Origin: Lacrimispora xylanisolvens
Lineage (GTDB): Bacteria > Bacillota > Clostridia > Lachnospirales > Lachnospiraceae
Length of the DNA stretch: 64,000 nucleotides
NCBI RefSeq assembly: GCF_002934545.1
Contig: NZ_PTJA01000012.1
Coordinates: 124,001 to 188,000, forward strand
Direction of reading: 5' to 3'
The notes under the pieces were generated by a model, which saw nothing but the letters and a program-made list of their open reading frames with translations, did not search any database and was not told where the DNA came from. Position 1 is the stretch's first letter. Every line of letters begins with the position of its first letter. This document shows, piece after piece, positions 1 through 8,219 of this stretch. The translations under genes and the position numbers were made by a program.

Positions 1-248
1 TCAAACCGTTTTTTCACAGATCCCTTCTTTTCCTTTTCCAGCTTAAACCGCACCTTAAATTCCGAAAAACCGCTGCACATGGTTTTCCTGCAAAACCGGG
101 TGATGGTGGTGGTAGACACATGGGCTTCCTTCGCCACCTCCCGGATTGTCATATATGGTATCTTCTCACTGTTTTTTAATATATAATTGTAAACCTCGTA
201 GTCCAGTTCCCCAAATTGCTCCATCACCTGACGGGAAAACAATGTCAT
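1..248 (-). CDS. RpiR/MurR-family transcriptional regulator, N-terminal part (runs off the window)
   Basis: About 82 N-terminal residues are present and the gene continues beyond base 1. After a short leader come helices with the pattern of the RpiR/MurR helix-turn-helix: IPYMTIREVAKEAHVSTTT, then ITRFCRKTMCSGFSEFK, ending in a Lys/Glu-rich linker. Family members are DNA-binding sensors with a C-terminal SIS sugar-phosphate domain; that domain would lie outside the window, so the ligand cannot be judged. The ATG at 246-248 is preceded on the minus strand by a GAGGTGACTGGCA stretch that can serve as ribosome binding site. Only the DNA-binding half is seen. Confidence 0.85.
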   Translation of the reverse strand, partial: MTLFSRQVMEQFGELDYEVYNYILKNSEKIPYMTIREVAKEAHVSTTTITRFCRKTMCSGFSEFKVRFKLEKEKKGSVKKRF

Positions 249-360
249 TGCCAGTCACCTCTTACCAATCCTGTTTCATCTGTTTTTCTGATACAGATAA
301 ATATTTTCTGAATATGTAGTTAATATCAATATTATAAGTCACAAGCCCCAGATTCAGCAA

Positions 361-405
361 CCGAAAAAATGCTTTCTTTGAAGCATTTACCTCAAAGAAA
401 GCATT
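361..405 (-). terminator. Intrinsic terminator after the amidase gene
   Basis: A perfect 14-bp inverted repeat (368-381 with 392-405, 10-nt loop) is followed on the minus strand by six T residues. It lies just past the amidase stop codon. Confidence 0.85.
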
Positions 406-424
406 ACTCAAGTGCTTTTCTGAC

Positions 425-994
425 CTATGCAAATCCAAAATACCGTAAAAGGCCCAGATAGATTCCGTAGGCAAATCCATACTGGTCGTTACGAAGCTTT
501 TCTGCATCCGATGGATTGCTTATATATCCAAGTTCTACTAAATTAGCGGGCATATCTGCATTCCTAAGTACATACAAAGAAGGATTTTCCCGGATTCCGT
601 TGTTTTTGGTTCCAACCATATCGTTAATCCCGCCCATAATCTGTTCCGCCAGCCACTGTCCCTGGGTAAAATACTGATAGATGTATACTTCCGTTCCGTT
701 AATTTCGGGATTAGGATTTAAATTGCAGTGGATGCTGATAAAATAATCTGCCGGCCACTGGTTTGCCATGGCAACCCTGGCAGCCAGGCTGGTAGTATTG
801 TTGGTACCCAGAACGGTATCCGGCTGTGGTCTTGAGACTCTCGCCTCAAAACGGGGATCACTGTTTAAGAGGTTTCGAAGGTAAATTCCCACCTGGTAAT
901 TAATTTCTGATTCCTGTAATCCATTGGCCTCTGCACCGCTGTTAAAATATCCGCTGGGATTATGTCCCTGATCAATAAATATTTTAATTGCCAT
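425..994 (-). CDS. N-acetylmuramoyl-L-alanine amidase (Amidase_3 family)
   Basis: A 189-residue zinc amidase that would cleave the amide bond between MurNAc and the stem peptide of peptidoglycan. Family residues are visible: FIDQGHNP near the N-terminus (first zinc His), a Glu in EINY, the second zinc His in YFISIHCN, and the catalytic Glu in NLVELGYISNP. No signal peptide and no cell-wall-binding domain are present, so export or a lysis-type release is unexplained. The ATG at 994 is chosen over the upstream in-frame codon because an AGGAAA ribosome binding site sits 7 bases before it. The gene is monocistronic, ending in the terminator at 361-405. Confidence 0.88.
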   Translation of the reverse strand: MAIKIFIDQGHNPSGYFNSGAEANGLQESEINYQVGIYLRNLLNSDPRFEARVSRPQPDTVLGTNNTTSLAARVAMANQWPADYFISIHCNLNPNPEINGTEVYIYQYFTQGQWLAEQIMGGINDMVGTKNNGIRENPSLYVLRNADMPANLVELGYISNPSDAEKLRNDQYGFAYGIYLGLLRYFGFA

Positions 995-1090
995 CTCGCA
1001 TTTCCTTTCCTGCTTCACTATAATAAATATATTCCAGGAAATGGTAAATGCTACATATTTTGGACTTTTTTGTATATTTTTGAATGTACT

Positions 1091-1933
1091 TTATGAATAA
1101 AGAACCTTTTCTCCATGCCTTCCAAGCCAGTATTTCAAACCTGGATATTTAATGGTTATATAATCTTCGAAACGGTCGGGGTCTTCCTGATTACTGGAAA
1201 ACATCTCGTAATGGCCGGGTACCGTAAGCCCTGGTTTCATTGCTCCTGCCAGATCCACTGCTTCCTGATACGTCATGTTTCCTATGATATTGGAGCGGTA
1301 GCGTACTCCATCCCTTCCGTTAATGGGGAGAAACATCACATCCATATCTCCAAACTTTCTTAATTTGCTGTACAGTCCTTCGTAAATGCAGGTATCGCCT
1401 GAATGATACAGCTTAACCCCCATTCCTTCCAGCACAACTCCTGTGTAAGGATATTGACCAGTTACCGGATCCTGATCCAGAAACTCGTGAGCAGATGCAA
1501 TCCCTGTCACTTGGATTCCATTTTTCAGATTTAGTTTTTTTCCATCATCCAGTCCCATAAATCGGCTCTCATCAATCTGCTGCTCCGAACTCAGGGACTG
1601 AATCAGCTTCATTGGTGCCAGAAATGTGGCTCCCGGCGAGCTGACAGAAAGCTGATGCCAGACATTCCGGTCAATGTGATCCAAATGATCATGAGTTCCG
1701 ATTATGTAATCTGCATTGGTAATCTCACTGGGATCTAAAAGCGGTGCAATTCTTCTGTCAGGACGTTCAGAAAGAAATGCATCGATATAGATTGTAACCG
1801 TACCCAGCTTTACTGCGTACCCCAGCTGCCCAAGCCACCAGAACGCTGCTTGTCCTTCCTCTGGTACTGTCTCATTTATTTCTGCAATTAAGTCTTTGCC
1901 GCTTTTCGCGGTTTCCATGTACTGCTGTTTCAT
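1091..1933 (-). CDS. MBL-fold metal-dependent hydrolase (UlaG-like)
   Basis: A 280-residue metallo-beta-lactamase-fold protein. It carries the metal motif THDHLDHID, a second ligand region ASAHEF, a third YHSGDT and a final PGHYEMF, the spacing seen in UlaG (L-ascorbate-6-phosphate lactonase) and related cytoplasmic hydrolases. The substrate cannot be inferred: no ascorbate transport or catabolism genes lie nearby. The start at 1933 follows a GGAGGCGG ribosome binding site, so the upstream in-frame ATG at 1969 is not used. It stands alone, separated from the amidase by about 95 A+T-rich bases. Confidence 0.82.
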   Translation of the reverse strand: MKQQYMETAKSGKDLIAEINETVPEEGQAAFWWLGQLGYAVKLGTVTIYIDAFLSERPDRRIAPLLDPSEITNADYIIGTHDHLDHIDRNVWHQLSVSSPGATFLAPMKLIQSLSSEQQIDESRFMGLDDGKKLNLKNGIQVTGIASAHEFLDQDPVTGQYPYTGVVLEGMGVKLYHSGDTCIYEGLYSKLRKFGDMDVMFLPINGRDGVRYRSNIIGNMTYQEAVDLAGAMKPGLTVPGHYEMFSSNQEDPDRFEDYITIKYPGLKYWLGRHGEKVLYS

Positions 1934-2019
1934 TTTAAATCCGCCTCCGGTTCCATGTTTTACTTTCACAATTTATCATACCACAGATTCTTCCAGATGC
2001 AACCTGACATACCAGAAAA

Positions 2020-2046
2020 TGCCGGGCTGCATCAGACAGCCCGGCA
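2020..2046. other. GC-rich hairpin in a 350-base gene-free stretch
   Basis: A perfect 10-bp inverted repeat (2020-2029 with 2037-2046, 7-nt loop) lies between the divergent MBL hydrolase and AIM24-like genes. A short T run follows on the minus strand only, where no gene precedes it. It may be a remnant terminator or mRNA hairpin. The rest of 1934-2282 is A+T-rich promoter-type sequence in which I see no gene. Confidence 0.45.
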
Positions 2047-2282
2047 ATACTATGTGCATGCTTAAGATAATTCCTGGCTTCATTACAAAACCTTGGTCAG
2101 CATATTTATAACTTTGCTATATTAATTGTTCTGAAATACCTCTTCTCATAATTTATCCTATGTATTACAGCTTTTCCCCGTGATGAAAAAAACTTATTTT
2201 TCCTAATCTTTCCCCTTTTTTTCTTATTACATAAGGCAATTCTGACGACATTCTAATGAGAAATAATAAAAGGAGAAAACAT

Positions 2283-3038
2283 ATGATAACCTACAAAAAT
2301 CTTTATGACAATGGAAACATGCTTAAGATTAATGAACGTGGCTGTGTGAAGGTATTTGAGCATCAGAAAGACTTAAGTGTTGAATCCGGTTCTGCCATCG
2401 CTTCCTATTATGCTTCCAAGATGAATATCCGAAAAAGGCAGGTTTTAATTGAACTTAATGGCAATTCCTACACGGTTCAGGCTGGTGCCATGCAGTGGAC
2501 TTCCGGCTCCGTTGCCATGACTTCCGGAATAAAGGGCGTAGGCGATTTTCTGGGTAAGGCACTGGCTTCCAAGGTGACAAAAGAATCTTCTGCAAAGCCG
2601 GAATTTAAAGGCAGCGGTCTTTTGATGCTGGAGCCTACTTACAAGCACATTCTTCTGGAGGAAGTTTCAGAATGGGGAAGTATGGTGCTGGAAGACGGAT
2701 TATTCCTGGCCTGTGATTCCGACATCAAACAGAATGTAGTTGCAAGAACCACACTGACCTCAGCAGTTGCCGGTAAGGAAGGCTTCTTTAATTTATGTCT
2801 GACTGGTCAGGGAATCGCAGTTTTAGAAAGCCCGGTGCCCAGAGAAGAGCTGATAGAATTTGAATTAAAAGACGATGAAATTAAAATTGACGGAAACATG
2901 GCAATTGCTTGGTCTAATTCCTTAAAATTCACGGTAGAACGTTCCTCCAAATCCCTGATTGGTTCCGCAGTTTCAGGGGAAGGCCTTGTTAATGTTTACC
3001 GGGGAACCGGCAAGATTCTCATGGCGCCAGTGGGTTAA
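2283..3038 (+). CDS. AIM24-family protein
   Basis: A 251-residue all-beta protein of the AIM24/TIGR00266 type, named after a yeast mitochondrial protein but widespread in clostridia with no settled biochemical role. Support: repeated Gly-rich strands (GSGLLMLEPTYKHI, GLFLACDSDI) and a late FFNLCLTGQGIAVLES strand. There is no signal peptide or membrane segment, so it should be cytoplasmic. ATG at 2283 follows AAAGGAGAAA; an earlier in-frame ATG at 2256 overlaps that ribosome binding site and is rejected. A strong terminator follows at 3061. Confidence 0.82.
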   Translation: MITYKNLYDNGNMLKINERGCVKVFEHQKDLSVESGSAIASYYASKMNIRKRQVLIELNGNSYTVQAGAMQWTSGSVAMTSGIKGVGDFLGKALASKVTKESSAKPEFKGSGLLMLEPTYKHILLEEVSEWGSMVLEDGLFLACDSDIKQNVVARTTLTSAVAGKEGFFNLCLTGQGIAVLESPVPREELIEFELKDDEIKIDGNMAIAWSNSLKFTVERSSKSLIGSAVSGEGLVNVYRGTGKILMAPVG

Positions 3039-3060
3039 CCAACCCGTTATCCATTAATCC

Positions 3061-3103
3061 AAACCGGATATGTCACATAACCAATGACATATCCGGTTTT
3101 TTT
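3061..3103 (+). terminator. Intrinsic terminator after the AIM24-like gene
   Basis: A 15-bp inverted repeat (3061-3075 with 3085-3099, 9-nt loop) leads into a run of seven T. It separates the AIM24-like gene from the two-component/dlt-like operon. Confidence 0.92.
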
Positions 3104-3158
3104 GATTATAAATATCTAAATAAATTTTAAAACAATTACGGAAATAATGTCTCACTAT

Positions 3159-3245
3159 TTCTTAATAATTCTTAAATCAGGCTATATCGCCTTGTTATTG
3201 CATCTATAAGTGCTATAATTCACTTGATTAAATCAATCAAGGAGG
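3159..3245 (+). promoter_or_regulatory. Promoter and candidate operator of the two-component/dlt-like operon
   Basis: A sigma-A-type promoter reads TTGTTA (3192-3197), 16-base spacer, TATAAT (3214-3219). Upstream, TTCTTAA occurs twice as a direct repeat with a 10-base period (3159-3165, 3169-3175), the kind of site OmpR/PhoB-type regulators bind, which suggests autoregulation. Downstream, a 7-bp inverted repeat (3223-3229 with 3235-3241) abuts the GGAGG ribosome binding site and could form a hairpin. The promoter is seen directly; the operator role is inferred. Confidence 0.55.
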
Positions 3246-3254
3246 CATCTGTCC

Positions 3255-3968
3255 ATGAGTTCCATACAGCAGATATTGGTGGTAGATGACGACGCAGATA
3301 TCCGGGAAGTGATCCGTATACAGCTGGAGAACAAAGGCTATCTCGTTTTAGAAGCCGCTAACGGAAACGACGCGGTAAATACAGTTAGAGAAAATCCTGA
3401 TATCGATCTGATTATACTGGATATCATGATGCCAGGTATGTCCGGGATTGAGGCATGTGCACAAATCCGAACCTTTCATTCCGCTCCGGTATTGTTTTTA
3501 ACTGCAAAATCAAAAGAAACAGATAAAAATGATGCTTACGAAAACGGCGGCGATGATTATCTGGTGAAACCATTTTCCCAGGCAGAGCTTTTTATGAAAA
3601 TCCATTCTCTCTTAAGAAGATACGTTGTCTACAAAGGGAAATCGGAGTCTGCAGGGAATCTTTCGGAGCTCCATGTTCAGGACATCGTGATTGATACAGT
3701 AAATCACTGGGTATACCGGGAAAATCAGAAAATAGAGCTGACCGATACCGAATATCTGGTTTTGATGTATCTGGTTAAAAACAAAGGAAATGCAAAAGAT
3801 GCTCAGGCCATCTATGAGGGGGTATGGAATGAAAAGTTTCTTCCTTCCTCCACCAATACCATTATGGTTCATATTTTAAAGCTGAGAAAGAAACTGGAAC
3901 TGGATTTTAATAATCCGTTAATTATCCGCACCGTCTGGGGAAAGGGATATCAGATTGATGAAGGGTAA
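3255..3968 (+). CDS. OmpR/VanR-family response regulator
   Basis: A 237-residue two-domain regulator. The receiver domain (residues 1-120) has the acidic pocket VVDDDAD, phospho-acceptor Asp56 in LIILDIMMP, the Thr in FLTAK and the Lys in LVKPF. The C-terminal winged helix (about 140-235) ends in the typical TVWGKGYQI. It starts behind GGAGG and overlaps the kinase gene by 11 bases. As first gene of a seven-gene run it probably controls the downstream adenylation/carrier/acyltransferase genes and itself. The signal is unknown; cell-envelope stress or cationic peptides would fit dlt-type targets, by inference. Confidence 0.93.
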   Translation: MSSIQQILVVDDDADIREVIRIQLENKGYLVLEAANGNDAVNTVRENPDIDLIILDIMMPGMSGIEACAQIRTFHSAPVLFLTAKSKETDKNDAYENGGDDYLVKPFSQAELFMKIHSLLRRYVVYKGKSESAGNLSELHVQDIVIDTVNHWVYRENQKIELTDTEYLVLMYLVKNKGNAKDAQAIYEGVWNEKFLPSSTNTIMVHILKLRKKLELDFNNPLIIRTVWGKGYQIDEG

Positions 3969-5295
3969 AACATTTTCCTCGCTGCGTTATAAGCAGATAC
4001 TTGTACTCCTGATCGGAGCATTCTTAAGCTTCGCCGTGTATCTGATTGTGGGAACTCTGGGTGATTACATGGTTTCAAAGAAACACATGGATGAAGACTC
4101 GGTACAGAGTCGGCTAAACACCTATCAGAATTCCTTTGAAAATTACGTATTAAAAAATAAAATATCAGTGAAAAATGTCAGAGCCATCTCCAGATGGGTC
4201 AAGAATCATAAATATGTCTATTTAACCATATATAACGGGGACGAAATTCTTTACGAATCCGGTTACTGGAATGATTCCTATTCTTCCTACGAAACTGCAA
4301 CCACCATTGTGGAAAGCTGCAACCAGCAGGAACGTGATATTGCATTTACAGACGGCACCTACTCCGTTTCCATCATTGATTCTTCCCAGATTAAATGGCT
4401 GGATGTAGTGCTTTACTGTTCCTGGATTATGTTCTTTATTGTATTTTTTATTATTATTATTATTTATAACCGACGGATCATTGACCGGATTGTTCTTCTG
4501 TCAAAAGAAGTATCTTTAATTGAACAGGGTAATTTGGAACAGCCGATTTTTCATAAAGGAAATGATGAAATTTCACTTTTGGCTAAAAACGCAGATAATA
4601 TGCGTCATTCCATTATCACAAGATACAAAAGTGAAAAAGATGCGTGGGAAGCAAACAGCGAGCTGATTACCTCCATGTCCCATGATATCCGCACACCCTT
4701 AACTTCTTTAATCGGATATCTTGAGATTTTAGATTCCAAAGACTACCATTCTGAAGAGCAGCTGGAAAAATACATTAAAAACTGTAAGGAAAAGTCAATA
4801 CAGCTGAAAGATTTATCTGATAAACTGTTTCAGTATTTCCTTGTATTTGGTAAGGATACCATCCTTATGAATATGGAAATCTTTGATGCAAGAATTCTGC
4901 TTCAACAGCTGTTAAGCGAACATGTATTTAACTTAAACAGCCTTGGTTTTGAAGTGCAGACTGAATTTATGAATGAACCCTGCAGCATTTTCATTGATAT
5001 TCAGTATCTAAAACGTCTCTTTGATAACCTGTTCTCCAATGTGAGAAAATATGCTGGTCACGGCGCTCCTGTTGTAGTGAAAGGCGCCAGAGACGGTGAT
5101 AATTTGATTATCAGCATTACCAATGAAATCCGCACTGACCTGGTTTTTCAGGAAAGCACTAATATCGGATTGAAAACATGCGGAAAAATTGCCCAGCAGA
5201 TGGACGGAAGTTTTAAAATCCTGACTACGGAATCACTTTTTACAGCCTGCGCCACTTTTCCCATAAAACCGGCAGGAAAGGAAACACAATCATGA
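3958..5295 (+). CDS. Sensor histidine kinase, partner of the upstream response regulator
   Basis: A 445-residue membrane kinase. Transmembrane segments lie near residues 12-35 and 148-170, with a roughly 110-residue extracytoplasmic sensor between them. A HAMP-like linker follows, then the H-box SMSHDIRTPLTS with His242, the N-box region NVRKYAG and a compact G-box around NIGLKTCG; the ATP lid looks short. The ATG at 3958 is preferred to the TTG at 3955. Its stop overlaps the next start as ATGA, so kinase and adenylation enzyme are translationally coupled, a strong sign of shared function. Confidence 0.92.
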   Translation: MKGKTFSSLRYKQILVLLIGAFLSFAVYLIVGTLGDYMVSKKHMDEDSVQSRLNTYQNSFENYVLKNKISVKNVRAISRWVKNHKYVYLTIYNGDEILYESGYWNDSYSSYETATTIVESCNQQERDIAFTDGTYSVSIIDSSQIKWLDVVLYCSWIMFFIVFFIIIIIYNRRIIDRIVLLSKEVSLIEQGNLEQPIFHKGNDEISLLAKNADNMRHSIITRYKSEKDAWEANSELITSMSHDIRTPLTSLIGYLEILDSKDYHSEEQLEKYIKNCKEKSIQLKDLSDKLFQYFLVFGKDTILMNMEIFDARILLQQLLSEHVFNLNSLGFEVQTEFMNEPCSIFIDIQYLKRLFDNLFSNVRKYAGHGAPVVVKGARDGDNLIISITNEIRTDLVFQESTNIGLKTCGKIAQQMDGSFKILTTESLFTACATFPIKPAGKETQS

Positions 5296-6797
5296 ATAAT
5301 ATTTTAGAATATCTGGAACATTCTGCTAAAGAATTTCCTCAAAAAAAAGCAGTCATAGATCCGGAAACCAGCTGTACCTACGAAGAGCTCTATGACCGGG
5401 CAAAACGAATCGGCAGTTTTTTATCCGAGCATACTAAAACAGGAAAACCGGTTGTAGTCTTTATGGATAAGTGTGTGGAAGCGGTGACCTCATTTATGGG
5501 AATCGTCTATGCCGGCTGTTTTTATACTTTCATAAGTCCCGACCAGCCAGCTGCACGTATCAGTCAGATTCTTGATGTATTAAAAACAGACTGCATGATC
5601 TCTCTTTCAGAGACAGACGAAAAACTGAAACAGATTTCATTTAAAGGCACTATTTTAGACTACCATAAACTTATCTCTGCCCCTGCTGATCCGGAACGCT
5701 TAAAAGCTGTCAGGGAGAAATCACTGGATACTCAGCCATTGTATTGTAATTTTACTTCCGGATCTACCGGAGTTCCTAAGGGAGTTTTAGTAAGCCACCG
5801 GTCTGTGATTGATTTTATGGAATATTTCCCTGATCTGTTTGGGATTACAACGGATGATATTCTTGGCAATCAGGCGCCTCTGGACTTTGACGTATCGGTA
5901 AAAGACCTCTATTCTGCCTTTAAAACCGGCGCCTCCATTGTTCTGATACCAAAAAAATATTTTTCGATTCCCACCATGCTTTTGGATTGCCTTTGCGAGT
6001 ATCAGATTACAACACTGATCTGGGCTGTGTCAGCTCTTTGTATGGTGACTCAGTTAAAAGGCTTCACTTACAAAGTGCCAGAACATGTAAATAAGGTTTT
6101 ATTCAGCGGTGAGGCCATGCCGGCAAGCCACCTGGCTATCTGGCAAAAGAACCTTCCAGATGCCAGATTCGTAAATCTTTACGGACCTACTGAAATCACC
6201 TGCAACTGTACGTATTATCCTGTTTTAAGAGTATTTGAACCGGAAGAAAAAATACCCATTGGAACGTCATTTCCCAATGAACATGTATTTCTCCTGGGAT
6301 CGGATGATGAACTTATTACATCCGAAGGGGAAATTGGAGAAATCTGCGTGGCAGGAACCGCTCTTGCCCTGGGTTATTATAACAACCCGGAGCAGACAAA
6401 AAAAGCATTCGTTCAGAATCCTTTAAATGATCTCTATCCTGAGACCATTTACCGGACAGGAGATCTTGCTTTTTATAATAGTCACGGGGAACTTTGTTTC
6501 TCCGGACGTAAGGATTTTCAGATTAAGCACATGGGACACCGGATTGAACTGGAGGAGATTGAACTGATTTTGAACAGCTATCCGGAAATCAGCCGCGCCT
6601 GCTGTGCATTTGACAGCGAAAAAAACCGCCTTGCTGCATTTTACTGCGGGGATTTAGATAAAAAGGAATTGCTAAAACGCATGCGGGAAACACTTCCTTC
6701 CTATATGATTCCCAGCCTGTGCATTCCCGTACTTCACATCCCCGTTACTGCAAACGGTAAGATGGACAGAAAAAAATTATTGGAGATGTGTTTATGA
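5292..6797 (+). CDS. DltA-like amino acid adenylation enzyme (amino acid:carrier protein ligase)
   Basis: A 501-residue ANL-superfamily enzyme, the length of DltA. It would activate an amino acid with ATP and load it on the carrier protein encoded two genes downstream. Motifs: A3 loop FTSGSTGVPKG (about 154-164), a DltA-like A4 region DFDVSVKDLY, A5 NLYGPTEIT, A7/A8 YRTGDL and GRKDFQIKHMGHRIE, and the A10 Lys in NGKMDRKK near the C-terminus. It has no fused carrier or condensation domain, unlike an NRPS. DltA uses D-alanine; the presence of a PLP decarboxylase-like enzyme next door makes the substrate here uncertain. ATGA overlaps at both ends. Confidence 0.88.
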   Translation: MNNILEYLEHSAKEFPQKKAVIDPETSCTYEELYDRAKRIGSFLSEHTKTGKPVVVFMDKCVEAVTSFMGIVYAGCFYTFISPDQPAARISQILDVLKTDCMISLSETDEKLKQISFKGTILDYHKLISAPADPERLKAVREKSLDTQPLYCNFTSGSTGVPKGVLVSHRSVIDFMEYFPDLFGITTDDILGNQAPLDFDVSVKDLYSAFKTGASIVLIPKKYFSIPTMLLDCLCEYQITTLIWAVSALCMVTQLKGFTYKVPEHVNKVLFSGEAMPASHLAIWQKNLPDARFVNLYGPTEITCNCTYYPVLRVFEPEEKIPIGTSFPNEHVFLLGSDDELITSEGEIGEICVAGTALALGYYNNPEQTKKAFVQNPLNDLYPETIYRTGDLAFYNSHGELCFSGRKDFQIKHMGHRIELEEIELILNSYPEISRACCAFDSEKNRLAAFYCGDLDKKELLKRMRETLPSYMIPSLCIPVLHIPVTANGKMDRKKLLEMCL

Positions 6798-7984
6798 AAT
6801 CAGAAGTAAACGAATCAAAACTCAAGACTGCACTTGACAATTATAAAACACCATTCTATCTTTTTGACACTGACATTCTTGCAGACAGAATAGCGGACAT
6901 ACGATCAGCACTCCCGCCGAAAACCCAGATTTGCTTTGCCATGAAGGCGAATCCGTTTTTAGTAAAGGACATGGAGATGCATGTGGATTATTTTGAAGTC
7001 TGCTCTCCCGGTGAATTTCACATCTGTGAACGGGCCGGGATTGATGAAAAACGGATTGTGATGTCAGGTGTATATAAGAAACGGGAGGATATGGAATATG
7101 CCATATCCAGGTATAAAGATATTATCTATACCGTGGAGTCCCTGGAACACTGGAAGATTCTTACTACCTGCGCTCTGAAAGAAAAAAGAAAGATCCGGGT
7201 ACTCTTACGTCTCACCAGCGGAAATCAGTTTGGAATGGATGAGTCATCCATCCGCCGGATCATCATGGAAAATTCCTGTGAATACGTGGAGATTCTGGGT
7301 CTGCAGTATTTTTCAGGCACCCAGAAAAAATCAGGTGCAAAGCTTGAAAGCGAATTAATGATGCTGGACCAGCTTTGTGCAGATTTACAAAATCAGTATC
7401 AGTTTACGGTACAAAAACTGGAATACGGTCCCGGCCTTCCGGTTTGCTATTTTGAAGGGGAAAAAGACGAGGAAGAAGCCATGCTTCTTGCCCTGTCAAA
7501 GGCCATTGAACATCTGTCCTTTCAAGGTCAGGTCACACTGGAGATGGGTCGTTTCATCGCCGCATCCTGCGGGGTTTACGCAACCAGCGTAGTTGACTTA
7601 AAAACCAACAATGACCAGTCGTACTGCATCGTTGACGGAGGCATTCATCAACTGAACTATTACGGACAGATGCTGGCTATGAAAAAACCTTTTATCACAC
7701 AATACGGCAGCCAGGATGGCGAAGTCAGGGAATGGACCGTCTGTGGTTCTCTCTGCACTTCCAGTGATGTGCTGGTAAGGCAGTACCCGTTTAAAGACTT
7801 AAAAAAGGGTGACCACCTTGTTTTTGGAAAAACAGGTGCTTACTCCGCTACGGAAGGAATGTCCATGTTCTTAAGCCGGGATCTTCCTTTGGTACTTCTT
7901 TATTCAGAACAGGAGCAGTACCGGATTGCAAGAGGTTCTCTTGCAACCGACCAGTTTAATTTTTTTCATTCAGAAAGGGGATAA
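6794..7984 (+). CDS. Fold-type-III PLP enzyme, BtrK/LysA-like decarboxylase (possibly racemase)
   Basis: A 396-residue alanine-racemase-fold/decarboxylase protein. The N-terminal TIM barrel has Schiff-base Lys51 in CFAMKANP, then CSPGEFHIC, YFSGTQ, the phosphate-binding YGPGLPV and an LEMGRFIAA segment in place of the usual EPGR. The C-terminal beta domain holds VDGGIHQL and the active-site Cys region VCGSLCTSSD, with FGKTGAYS near the end. These features match the group-IV decarboxylases (diaminopimelate/ornithine), and in particular BtrK, which decarboxylates a glutamyl carrier protein in butirosin synthesis. Ordinary dlt operons lack such a gene. ATG at 6794 overlaps the ligase stop and follows GGAG. 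Confidence 0.85.
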   Translation: MKSEVNESKLKTALDNYKTPFYLFDTDILADRIADIRSALPPKTQICFAMKANPFLVKDMEMHVDYFEVCSPGEFHICERAGIDEKRIVMSGVYKKREDMEYAISRYKDIIYTVESLEHWKILTTCALKEKRKIRVLLRLTSGNQFGMDESSIRRIIMENSCEYVEILGLQYFSGTQKKSGAKLESELMMLDQLCADLQNQYQFTVQKLEYGPGLPVCYFEGEKDEEEAMLLALSKAIEHLSFQGQVTLEMGRFIAASCGVYATSVVDLKTNNDQSYCIVDGGIHQLNYYGQMLAMKKPFITQYGSQDGEVREWTVCGSLCTSSDVLVRQYPFKDLKKGDHLVFGKTGAYSATEGMSMFLSRDLPLVLLYSEQEQYRIARGSLATDQFNFFHSERG

Positions 7985-7988
7985 ACAT

Positions 7989-8216
7989 ATGAACAGATTA
8001 TTAGAGATTTTAAACGAGATTAACCCGGGGATTGATTATGAGACAGAAACAAGACTGATTGACGATGCACTTTTGGATTCCTTTTCCATTCTCTCACTGA
8101 TTCCTGAGCTTGAGGATGCATTTGACATTTCCATTACTCCGGCTGATATGATACCTGTTAACTTTAATTCTGCAAATGCGATTTGGAGCATGATTAACCG
8201 GCTGAAAGAGGATTAA
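7989..8216 (+). CDS. DltC-like acyl/aminoacyl carrier protein
   Basis: A 75-residue acidic four-helix carrier protein. The phosphopantetheine attachment site is Ser31 in ALLDSFSIL, closer to the DltC pattern (LLDSF) than to fatty-acid ACP (DSL). It would carry the amino acid activated by the upstream ligase as a thioester to the membrane acyltransferase. The start at 7989 follows AAAGGGGA; an in-frame ATG at 7926 lies inside the preceding gene. Only four bases separate the stop from the MBOAT gene. Confidence 0.9.
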   Translation: MNRLLEILNEINPGIDYETETRLIDDALLDSFSILSLIPELEDAFDISITPADMIPVNFNSANAIWSMINRLKED

Positions 8217-8219
8217 TCT

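Noticed and set aside
1896-2111. Plus-strand 71-codon frame spanning the start of the MBL hydrolase
   Set aside because: It lacks a ribosome binding site, overlaps the real gene start and crosses the 2020-2046 hairpin.
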